A stretch of DNA of 36,601 nucleotides, taken from assembly GCA_018824115.1 (NCBI GenBank), contig JAHJGY010000009.1, positions 1-36,601 on the forward strand, given 5' to 3'. This DNA is from Patescibacteria group bacterium (GTDB taxonomy: Bacteria > Patescibacteriota > 4484-211). The notes beneath the pieces are model-generated. The model made no database searches and had not been told where the DNA came from. It was given only the letters and a program-made list of their open reading frames with translations. This document shows, piece after piece, positions 1 to 7,753 of the stretch. The translations under genes and the position numbers were made by a program. How positions within the stretch are numbered: position 1 is the stretch's first letter; the number at the start of each line of letters is the position of its first letter.

Positions 1-189
1 CTATTTATAAATGAAAACAGTCAGTTTAAACTTTTTTACCACGGACGGATTAATGACAACTGGCAAAACCCAGAGGCTGTTCAAGAAGAAAATCTAAAAA
101 ACGCCATTAAGCTCCTTGTAAACGACCAGCCAGCACCTCCCGAACAACCCCCTTCCATGGGTTGCTCCATTAAGTGGAAAGGCCAGTAA
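1..189 (+). CDS. C-terminal fragment of a thioredoxin-like / AhpC-TSA family protein
   Basis: Frame 1 is open from base 1 to TAA at 187-189: LFINENSQFKLFYHGRINDNWQNPEAVQEENLKNAIKLLVNDQPAPPEQPPSMGCSIKWKGQ*. The YHGRIDDNW...GCSIKWK ending resembles thioredoxin-family peroxiredoxin-like proteins. Not in the ORF track because it lacks a start. Confidence 0.75.
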   Translation, partial: LFINENSQFKLFYHGRINDNWQNPEAVQEENLKNAIKLLVNDQPAPPEQPPSMGCSIKWKGQ

Positions 190-192
190 ATA

Positions 193-260
193 AGGGAATT
201 TAACCTCCCAGGTTAAATTTGCTGTTGCCGAGCCAACCGCGGCGATTTTTTTGCCCTCAC
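193..260. repeat. Dispersed intergenic repeat copy 1, with perfect inverted repeat AATTTAACCT-ccc-AGGTTAAATT
   Basis: Shares AGGGAA(A)TTTAACCTCCCAGGTTAAATT plus a similar downstream GC block, T-run and CTCAC-rich tail with 2128-2200. Confidence 0.7.
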
Positions 261-534
261 ATTGCCCTCACTTTATTTTCTTGCTCATTATTTTCTCGCT
301 CATTCTCTACATCCGCTATACCCAAACGGATTATCCGTAACTGATCTCGTACTTACATAGCAAGCGTGTGGCCGAGAAATATTCTTCACTTTCCCTGTAG
401 TAGCGGGCTTTAATCGGCGATACGCTCGCACACTAAAGTGTGCTATTACATGAAAACGGGAAAAAGATAATTAGAATGGGTAAAGGGTTAGCTGAGAGTG
501 TGTTTGAAGTTGAGGTTGAGTTTGTTTTTTTGTA

Positions 535-670
535 ATTCTCAGCTCAGTGAAATGTTTTGTGCTAGCAGGTTGGAGAACGGTAGGTTTCTACGAAACAATC
601 ACCCTACTAGGTGCTCATTTCGCGTTCCCGCCGTCCCCCAACCAACACCCTTGCCCTGAGGAGGCAATAA
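535..670 (-). ncRNA. Candidate small structured RNA (ncRNA-3)
   Basis: Minus-strand promoter-like TTGACA (700-705), 17 nt spacer, TAGCAT (677-682). 13-bp helix 568-580/631-643 has two G.U pairs on the minus strand that would be A/C mismatches on the plus strand. Internal GTTTC-gta-GAAAC hairpin. Confidence 0.45.
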
Positions 671-676
671 TGTAGT

Positions 677-705
677 ATGCTACACTATCCTATAATTACT
701 GTCAA
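677..705 (-). promoter_or_regulatory. Sigma70-like promoter (TTGACA-17-TAGCAT)
   Basis: Reverse complement reads TTGACAgtaattataggatagtgTAGCAT. Confidence 0.45.
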
Positions 706-709
706 GCCC

Positions 710-740
710 AACAAAAAGAACCCGCCGAATAGGCGGGCTC
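710..740 (-). terminator. Intrinsic terminator for a minus-strand transcript
   Basis: Minus strand: gagcccgcctattcggcgggttctttttgtt, a GC-rich hairpin followed by a T tract. Confidence 0.6.
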
Positions 741-1700
741 TTTAGTTATTTTCTATTAAATTTATTAACTCGGCTAAACTAAACTAACGAACTTTGTTCC
801 TTAACTTAGTTTGGCGAAGTTAAACTGAGTCTCGGTGTGAAGAAGTTTAGAAAAGATATTCTAAATTTCTTTGTTGAGATGAAACTCAGTTTTTTAAGTA
901 AAGGACCTGGTGCCGGTCCGGACAAAGGCAATCGCCCGACTCCCCGTCGGCGCAACCGGCGGCCAGAGGGGCGTAAAGCCAGTTCCTCTATGACCAGCAC
1001 CAGGATTTTTCGGGATTTGACTGATCGGGGCACGCCTACCCCTTCTCAAGGCTTGCCGCCTCCCTTTTTTCCCCCGGAGGGGGCTTACCGTTTCCCATTC
1101 ATCCCGATTTTACGTCGGGAGGCCTTTACCCGAAGGCGATCATGCTGGCAGGTGCCAGCTGACGATCCAGCATGATCTAAAGGAAACGGTCCCGTCACTA
1201 AGGACGAACATCCCCTCTCGCATGGGGACTCTAGAAATTGGCCAGCCTATCGGCCGGAACCAATCGGGAGTGGCCATAGGCCGCCCTCCCTAGATGACTC
1301 AAAAATATCACCCGTGACTAACGAAGGGCCTCGCGTAAGGCTGTATTCGCGCCACGTGGCCAGTGATTTCTTGAATCTTCATGTGTCACTTTCCCAATCC
1401 CCTTGCCAAAGGGGTTCATCCGTTTACTCCTCGGCATGAGTTGCGGTTATCTCGAAACTCTCCGTTTCGAGACCCAGATGAAAGAAAAGTGACGTCCTCG
1501 GTCGCCCAAATCTCGAAGCCCGGAGGCCTCGAACTGAGCCGGCTCACCGCTGTGCCATAAGAAAAAAGTGTCGTCGCTCGAAGAGCGCACGAAATTCAGG
1601 ACAATATATTTTGACCAGAATTCAGCACGCTCTTCGCTGACGAGATGTAATTTGAAAAAGAGCTAAAAATGACTGGCCTACTTTTGCCAATCTAAACAAT
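712..1700 (-). ncRNA. Candidate large (~1 kb) structured non-coding RNA (ncRNA-2), class not recognised
   Basis: No credible CDS. Perfect long-range helices: 822-830/884-892 (9 bp), 906-913/997-1004 (8 bp), 1087-1095/1182-1190 (9 bp), 1385-1392/1486-1493 (8 bp), 1579-1587/1628-1636 (9 bp), most enclosing further hairpins. Promoter-like signal upstream at 1707-1735 and terminator at 710-740. Confidence 0.5.
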
Positions 1701-1706
1701 GCGCAC

Positions 1707-1735
1707 ATAGTAACATGCCCTATAACATTTGTCAC
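1707..1735 (-). promoter_or_regulatory. Weak sigma70-like promoter (GTGACA-17-TACTAT)
   Basis: Reverse complement reads GTGACAaatgttatagggcatgtTACTAT. Confidence 0.3.
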
Positions 1736-1814
1736 GGAGTGTTTTCGGTTGGTGTTTAAGGGAATTGAGAAGGGTGGAGCTAGCCGCGGTTGGTAGTGTT
1801 TGGCTAACTAGCCC

Positions 1815-2030
1815 CAGTTTATTAAAAATTCGACTTCATGACGCCGGCCTTAACCGGGATCCCCAGGCCCCACAACGAAGGCCGGCGTCAATCCGTCAAA
1901 GGAGGAGAAAGAAAAAGTGCATCGTGCCCGGGGCTGGGCTGTTTGTTGACAAATCGGCTCAGGTACAGGCTGCTGAGCCGCCGCCTCAAACCCCGGGCAA
2001 AAAACTGATGTGGCCGGAACGGCCAGTCAA
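1815..2030 (-). ncRNA. Candidate structured sRNA (ncRNA-1) with a single-stranded CU-rich anti-SD-like linker
   Basis: Near-consensus promoter at 2037-2065. Perfect helices 1839-1851/1878-1890 (13 bp), 1925-1933/1991-1999 (9 bp), 1955-1962/1973-1980 (8 bp). Unpaired CUUUCUCCUCCUUUGACG between the two domains. Confidence 0.5.
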
Positions 2031-2036
2031 TACCCC

Positions 2037-2065
2037 TTTATACCATGGCCGATAGCAGTTGTCAA
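2037..2065 (-). promoter_or_regulatory. Near-consensus sigma70 promoter (TTGACA-17-TATAAA)
   Basis: Reverse complement reads TTGACAactgctatcggccatggTATAAA. Confidence 0.6.
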
Positions 2066-2127
2066 GCGCGAACGCTAATTGCCCACGGCTCATACGAGTG
2101 TAAAAATTCCCGGGTAAAACTACAACA

Positions 2128-2200
2128 AAGGGAAATTTAACCTCCCAGGTTAAATTACTTGTTGGAGGGCCGCAGCCGGCATTTTTCGCGCTCACCCACA
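2128..2200. repeat. Dispersed intergenic repeat copy 2 (AATTTAACCT-ccc-AGGTTAAATT)
   Basis: Same 23-nt perfect palindrome and similar downstream GC/T-run/CTCAC tail as 193-260. Confidence 0.7.
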
Positions 2201-2423
2201 CCGCCCACACTTACCCACACTCACTCACATTTAGCTGCGCTTATCTCCGCAACCCTCGCCAAGCTGCTATGCCTATAACAGCCACATTCGAGAACTCTGA
2301 TAGATTTTTAACAGCAATGCGCGTCATTGGTTTTTAGCCTTACAATAACGATTATAAGACTAAGCATTTGTAAGTACGCCCACCCTACCCCACAGTAAGG
2401 CCTAAACTGCAAATTACCACTTC

Positions 2424-2471
2424 TTGACAAGTATTGGTGAAAATGGATACATTTATGGTGAATTGTGGTGG
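2424..2471 (+). promoter_or_regulatory. mraZ promoter with candidate MraZ-box repeats
   Basis: TTGACA at 2424-2429. TGG-initiated repeats at 2435, 2444, 2456 and 2466 (TGGTGAAAA/TGGATACAT/TGGTGAATTG/TGGTGG) overlap and follow the -10 region. Confidence 0.45.
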
Positions 2472-2559
2472 CACATCATGAAATCATGAAAACAAGGAAT
2501 CATCTAAACAACCGTTCTTGTAATTTCATGATCTTGTGATTTTATGTTCTCGTGATTTT

Positions 2560-2970
2560 ATGTTTCTAGGTGAATATCAACAAAAACTTACCGGAAAAGG
2601 CCGTGTTCTACTACCCGCCAAGATGCGTCAGCAGGTTCAAGGCGATGAAATTGTACTTTCTAAGGGATTTGAAAAATGTTTATTCGGCTTTAGTAAAAAT
2701 CAATGGGAAAAATCTACCCAAGAACAAATTACCTCATCTTCTGTAACACAACTAAACTCCCGTGACCTGCGCCGCTATATCTTCTCCGGCGCCGCCGTAA
2801 CCACGCTTGACACTCAAGGCCGCTTTATTATTTCCCACAATCTCTCTGAGTATGCGGGGGTTAAACAAGATGTAACCATCATTGGAGCTGGAGATCACTT
2901 TGAGATTTGGGAACCTGTCGAATGGAAAAAGAAACTTAAACAAATCGAAGAAGAAAGTTCGAATACCTAG
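2560..2970 (+). CDS. mraZ: Transcriptional regulator MraZ
   Basis: MFLGEYQQKLTGKGRVLLPAKMR...TLDTQGRFIISHNLSEYAG; MraZ/AbrB-like fold signatures. ORF track extends to GTG 2536; ATG 2560 fits the family better. Confidence 0.9.
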   Translation: MFLGEYQQKLTGKGRVLLPAKMRQQVQGDEIVLSKGFEKCLFGFSKNQWEKSTQEQITSSSVTQLNSRDLRRYIFSGAAVTTLDTQGRFIISHNLSEYAGVKQDVTIIGAGDHFEIWEPVEWKKKLKQIEEESSNT

Positions 2971-3218
2971 TATTAATTAACAATTAGTGTTCTCACCTAA
3001 CCCCACAGTAAATACTGCGGGGCAATGCCTACCGGCAGATAGGAATCACTGTCCCTTACCGGACCTTTTGAGGAAAAAACACCCTCAACCGCACCATGTC
3101 ACATGGCAAAGTCAGGTAAACCCCCGCCCATTCGGCGGGTAAACCTATCTGCCGAGTAGGCCGACTGCGCGAAGGCCGAAGACAAACTACCGACTTCGGC
3201 AGTACATTTAAGTACCGG

Positions 3219-4160
3219 ATGACTTATCAAAATGAAACCAAATTTCATGAACCGGTCTTTGTATCAGAAGTCTTACAGTACCTTAAAGTTAAGCCCGGTG
3301 GAAAATATATCGATGCCACAGTTGGCGGAGGAGGACACAGTGCCGCCATTATCGACAACGGGGGTATCCTTTTAGGAATTGATGTCGATCCTGGCGCGCT
3401 TAGTTTTGCTGAAGCTCGATTGGCGGCAAACTCAAAACGCAACCCGTCCTCGACGAAGTCGAGACGCAGTCGGGAAACTCAAAACACAAAACTAATCAGA
3501 GGTAGTTATCGCAACCTTAAAACAATCGCAGAGAGAAACAACTTTAGCCACGTCGATGGGATCTTGTTTGACTTGGGTATGTCTACCTGGCAAATTAAAA
3601 AGTCCGGTCTGGGCTTTAGTTTCATGGCTAATGAACCATTGGACATGAGAATGGATCCAAAATTAAAAGTTACGGCCGCCGATCTGGTCAATGGACTATC
3701 AGAAAAGGAACTTGTAAAACTTTTTATTACCTACGGCAATGAAGTTAATGCTAAACGTATTGCTAAAAATATTATTAACGCGCGTCATTTAACGCCAATA
3801 ACGCACACCCTCCAGTTAGTGGAAGTTATTGGATATTGGCGCCGGAGAAATTCGACAGCGGGGAAAATTCACCCGGCAACGAAGGTGTTTCAAGCCCTAA
3901 GGGTCGCAGTAAATGACGAGCTAAACAGCCTGAGGACCGCACTGCCCGAAGCAATAAAATTATTAACAAAAGAGGGAAGGCTCGTGGTTATTAGCTTTCA
4001 TTCTTTAGAAGACAGGATTGTTAAACAGTTTCTTAAGGAACAAGTCAAGTTAAATCGAGTACGCATTTTAACGCCAAAGCCAATCACACCATCTACCGAC
4101 GAAGTCGACAGGAACCCTTCCGCCAGGTCTGCTAAATTAAGGGCGGCAGAAAAAATATAG
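3219..4160 (+). CDS. rsmH: 16S rRNA (cytosine1402-N4)-methyltransferase RsmH
   Basis: HEPVFVSEVLQYL...DATVGGGGHSAAI...LFDLGMSTWQ...PATKVFQALRVAVNDEL...ISFHSLEDRIVKQF...RSAKLRAAEKI. Confidence 0.95.
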   Translation: MTYQNETKFHEPVFVSEVLQYLKVKPGGKYIDATVGGGGHSAAIIDNGGILLGIDVDPGALSFAEARLAANSKRNPSSTKSRRSRETQNTKLIRGSYRNLKTIAERNNFSHVDGILFDLGMSTWQIKKSGLGFSFMANEPLDMRMDPKLKVTAADLVNGLSEKELVKLFITYGNEVNAKRIAKNIINARHLTPITHTLQLVEVIGYWRRRNSTAGKIHPATKVFQALRVAVNDELNSLRTALPEAIKLLTKEGRLVVISFHSLEDRIVKQFLKEQVKLNRVRILTPKPITPSTDEVDRNPSARSAKLRAAEKI

Positions 4161-4162
4161 TC

Positions 4163-4513
4163 ATGTCACCAGAACTAAAAAAAGCTGTTAATCCCAAAAA
4201 CAATAACCCAGAAACGCCCGGCAGGAACTGGGCTAAATTACTTCTTAATAGCCTGATTGTTTCCTGTTTTTTACTTAGTGGACTTCAAATCTATCTTACT
4301 AATAAAACTGCCGTCCTCGGGGAGGAAATCGGTACCCAAGAACAACTGCTCACCAAACTGCACAAGGAAGTTTCCTCACTAGGACACCGAATTAGAGAAG
4401 GGGGGGCGCTTTCCTATATTGAGAACAAGGCCCGCAACGATCTAAAAATGGTTAATGCCAATCAACATATTATCTATCTTAGCCCAGAATTCTTTGCTTC
4501 GGTAAACCCGTGA
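4163..4513 (+). CDS. FtsL/DivIC-like septum formation protein
   Basis: Short protein with one TM helix followed by a coiled-coil region, located between rsmH and ftsI. Confidence 0.6.
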   Translation: MSPELKKAVNPKNNNPETPGRNWAKLLLNSLIVSCFLLSGLQIYLTNKTAVLGEEIGTQEQLLTKLHKEVSSLGHRIREGGALSYIENKARNDLKMVNANQHIIYLSPEFFASVNP

Positions 4514-4555
4514 ACCACATAGGGTTCATGGCAAGCCCTAACCCTTAACTTCAAC

Positions 4556-6331
4556 ATGCCGCCTAAGTTAGGTAAGACAAAACAGTTTTCGGCTTGGCGA
4601 ATGGCTCTGGTAAAACTATTGTTTTTTGTTGTTGCCTTAACCGTCTCTGCCAGACTCTTCTATATCCAAATAATCCAGCATAAACAATTCGTTGCTCTCG
4701 CCGAGACACAGCACTGGCAGCATCAAAAAATTCCCGCCCAGCGCGGCCAAATATTAACCAGTGATTATTACCCTTTGGCTACTGACCAGGAAGCTTACGA
4801 TTTCTTCATTATTACCTCGGAGTTTAAGCTTAAGAGTGATGCCGAACTACCCGTTGATAAACTGGTCGATCTCTTCATAGAGGGGAAGGTCTGGAAGAAA
4901 GACTCGGTTGATGAACGGAAAAAACAACTCCAAAATAACCTTCAAGACCCACAAATCAGCTGGCTATTAGTTGAAAAACAAATAAACCTCAGCCTAAAAG
5001 ACAAAATCGAAAATCTCTTCAATGGAATCTATTTTAAGCGGCACAACCGCCGGGAGTATCCCGAAGGCACACTTGCCTCACATTTACTCGGCTTTGTTGG
5101 AGCAAATACAACAGGGGAAGATCAAGGATATTTTGGGCTAGAGGGCTATTATCACGCTGACTTGGCAGGAAAACCAGGTTGGGTCGCTTTAGAAATAGAC
5201 GCCCTCGGCAATCCAATTCCGGTTGGCGAATATATTTCAAACGACCCCGAAAATGGTCGAGACCTTATTCTAACAATAAATCGCGATCTTCAGTTTGTTC
5301 TTGAAAAAAAACTAGAAACAGGCGTTAAACAATACGGGGCCAAAAGCGGCACTTTTATCCTTGCTTCACCTTTTACCGGCGAAATCCTCGCTCTGGCTAA
5401 TTATCCTAACTTCAATCCCACTACATGGGCAAAAGATATTATTAGTGAAAACGATAAGGATATTTTCTCCAATCTGGCAATTTCTCAAAGCTTCGAACCT
5501 GGTTCTGTTCTAAAGACAGTAATTATGGCCGCAGCTCTCAACGAGAATATCGTCCAACCAAGCAGTTCTTTTACCTGTGATGGACCATTAACAATCCAAG
5601 GCCACCAAATAAAAACGTGGAACAACCAGTATCACGGTACTGAAACCATGGCAGAAATATTACAGCATTCCTGCAACGTAGGCGCTGCTTGGCTATCCCA
5701 CGAAGTTGGGCAAGAGATGTACTTTAAATACCTTACTGCCTTTAAACTGGGCGAGAAAATGGGTATTGATTTGGAAGGTGAAGCAAACGGCATTGTAAAA
5801 CCGCAGACAAGCTGGCGCCAAATCGACCTGGCGACAGCCGCGTTCGGTCAAGGTATCTCTGTTACTCCCATCCAATTAGTCACAATTTTTTCTACTATCG
5901 CAAATAACGGAGTGAGAGCTAACCCCTTTATCGTAGAAAAGATAATTGCAGAGAACCGGGAAATTCCATTATCGCCGCCTAAACAGGAACGCGTGCTCGC
6001 CGAAAAGACAACCTTTAAACTCAAGCGGATGCTCCAGGACGTTGTTGAGAAGGGAGAGTTTAAATGGTTCGTGAAACAAGCTGGTTTAGACAAATTTGCC
6101 ATAGCTGGCAAGACCGGAACCGCCCAAATCCCGCGACAAGGACGCTATGACCCGAATAAAACTAACGTCACATTTGTCGGTTTCTCACCAGTAAATGATC
6201 CCATCTTTGTTTTGTTAGTTAAGCTCGAAGAACCATCCAGCTCCACCTACAGCGCTGAAACGGCTATCCCTCTCTGGCTAGAAATGGCCAGAGAACTAAT
6301 CATCTATTTTGGCATCACACCAAAACAATAA
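4556..6331 (+). CDS. ftsI: Class B penicillin-binding protein (FtsI/PBP2)
   Basis: N-terminal TM, PBP dimer domain, SxxK (SVLK), SxN (SCN), KTG (GKTGTAQ). Confidence 0.9.
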   Translation: MPPKLGKTKQFSAWRMALVKLLFFVVALTVSARLFYIQIIQHKQFVALAETQHWQHQKIPAQRGQILTSDYYPLATDQEAYDFFIITSEFKLKSDAELPVDKLVDLFIEGKVWKKDSVDERKKQLQNNLQDPQISWLLVEKQINLSLKDKIENLFNGIYFKRHNRREYPEGTLASHLLGFVGANTTGEDQGYFGLEGYYHADLAGKPGWVALEIDALGNPIPVGEYISNDPENGRDLILTINRDLQFVLEKKLETGVKQYGAKSGTFILASPFTGEILALANYPNFNPTTWAKDIISENDKDIFSNLAISQSFEPGSVLKTVIMAAALNENIVQPSSSFTCDGPLTIQGHQIKTWNNQYHGTETMAEILQHSCNVGAAWLSHEVGQEMYFKYLTAFKLGEKMGIDLEGEANGIVKPQTSWRQIDLATAAFGQGISVTPIQLVTIFSTIANNGVRANPFIVEKIIAENREIPLSPPKQERVLAEKTTFKLKRMLQDVVEKGEFKWFVKQAGLDKFAIAGKTGTAQIPRQGRYDPNKTNVTFVGFSPVNDPIFVLLVKLEEPSSSTYSAETAIPLWLEMARELIIYFGITPKQ

Positions 6332-6385
6332 GTCTGCAAAAGCAATACCCTTGGTGTATAATCGTAGCGCTCACAGAATAATTTA

Positions 6386-7753
6386 ATGAAATATATTATT
6401 GAGGGAGGTATACGCCTAAAAGGAGAATACTCTGTATCAGGAGCCAAAAATGCAGCTTTAAAAATGCTCATGGCCACCCTCCTCACCCCCGAAGCAGTAA
6501 TACTTAAAAATGTCCCCAGGATCAGTGAAACTGATGTTATTCTCGAAATTCTTCAATTCCTTGGAGCTAAAGTGAAGTGGCGTAACGATCACGAAGTCCT
6601 AGTCCACGCTCAGAATATCACCGGTGCCGCTATCCCCATTGAATTGGCAAAGAAATGCCGCACCAGCTTCCTTACTCTCGGAGCTCTCTTGGGCCGGTTA
6701 GGAAAAGCGTCTATACCCGACCCCGGAGGTTGCCAGATCGGGCGTCGCCCAGTAGATCGTCACATCGAAGCTTTCAGACAACTTGGAATTGAGATTACAC
6801 GCGAAAACGGCTTTTTTCACGCTCACGGTAAACCGACTGGTGGAGTAATCGAGTTTCCAAAAAACACCCACACGGGTACGGAAAATGCTATCATCGCTTC
6901 TGTTCTAGCCAAAGGAGAGGTTCTCATTAAAAATGCAGCTCAAGAGCCAGAAGTCGATAACCTTATTGTGATGTTGAACTCTATGGGAGCAAAAATTAAG
7001 CGAGTGGACCCAAGAGAAATCCAGATCAAAGGAGTCGATCAGCTCAAAGGAACGCAATGCCGTGTGATCGGGGACCGAATTGAGGCTGTAACCGCAGCGA
7101 CCGCTGCCGCCATAACACGAGGAGATATCTTAATTAAAGGGATAACTAGTGAATATCTAACTTCTGCTTTATCTAAATTTGAAGAAATCGGTGTCAATTT
7201 TAAAGCAACTGAAGAAGGTCTGCATGTCTGGTCACACACAAATGACCCATTATATCCAGTTTCGATTGAATCCCGTCCTTACCCCGGATTTATGTGTGAT
7301 TGGCTACCTCTCTTCACCACGCTCCTTACGCAAGCCGACGGCGAATCTACCGTTCACGAAACGATTCACCCAAATCGTTTTCAATACGTGAAACACCTCC
7401 AAAGCATGGGCGCCGAAATTCAGTTATTTAACCCAGCAGTACCGAATCCCGAAGAATTTTATAACTTTAACTCCGAAGACAATGACCCTAAATACAACCA
7501 TGCGGCCAAAATCTTTGGGCCTACTCCCCTTGTTAGTACAAAATTAGAAGCATCTGATATTAGGGCCGGGGCAACTTTAGTAATCGCCGCTCTCGCCTCT
7601 AAAGGCACCTGTGAGCTAAAAGGGATTGAACATATCCATCGAGGCTACGAAAACTTCTCGGAAAAACTTCGGGCCCTCGGCGCAAAGATTAGTTTAGAAA
7701 ATGAAACAAATGATGAAACGGGTAATCAACCTCGTCCTGGCCATACTTGCTAA
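6386..7753 (+). CDS. murA: UDP-N-acetylglucosamine 1-carboxyvinyltransferase
   Basis: GEYSVSGAKNAALKMLMA...PGGCQIGRRPVDRHIEAF (active-site Cys present)...DIRAGATLVIAAL. Confidence 0.95.
   Translation: MKYIIEGGIRLKGEYSVSGAKNAALKMLMATLLTPEAVILKNVPRISETDVILEILQFLGAKVKWRNDHEVLVHAQNITGAAIPIELAKKCRTSFLTLGALLGRLGKASIPDPGGCQIGRRPVDRHIEAFRQLGIEITRENGFFHAHGKPTGGVIEFPKNTHTGTENAIIASVLAKGEVLIKNAAQEPEVDNLIVMLNSMGAKIKRVDPREIQIKGVDQLKGTQCRVIGDRIEAVTAATAAAITRGDILIKGITSEYLTSALSKFEEIGVNFKATEEGLHVWSHTNDPLYPVSIESRPYPGFMCDWLPLFTTLLTQADGESTVHETIHPNRFQYVKHLQSMGAEIQLFNPAVPNPEEFYNFNSEDNDPKYNHAAKIFGPTPLVSTKLEASDIRAGATLVIAALASKGTCELKGIEHIHRGYENFSEKLRALGAKISLENETNDETGNQPRPGHTC

Noticed and set aside
660-680. SD-ATG-TAG minimal ORF (GAGGAGGcaataATGTAG) on the plus strand
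   Set aside because: A start-stop codon pair after an SD-like sequence, but no evidence of plus-strand transcription, and the G.U evidence favours the minus strand.
806-1175. ORFs 806..1033(-) and 837..1175(+) as genes
   Set aside because: They overlap each other on opposite strands, have low-complexity Arg/Pro-rich translations, no recognisable domain, and sit on the long inverted repeats; better explained as non-coding structured RNA.
712-1700. Large RNA as RNase P RNA, tmRNA, rRNA fragment or group II intron
   Set aside because: I found a weak resemblance to the RNase P region around ACGGTAAGCCCC, but not GAGGAAAGUC or ACAGAANNYGGCUUA. No tmRNA ends, no 16S/23S signature and no domain V-like helix. 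An Infernal run is still needed.
1729-2210. ORFs 1729..2055(+) and 1986..2210(-) as genes
   Set aside because: No domain similarity; their sequence is made of the perfect inverted repeats and a near-consensus minus-strand promoter.
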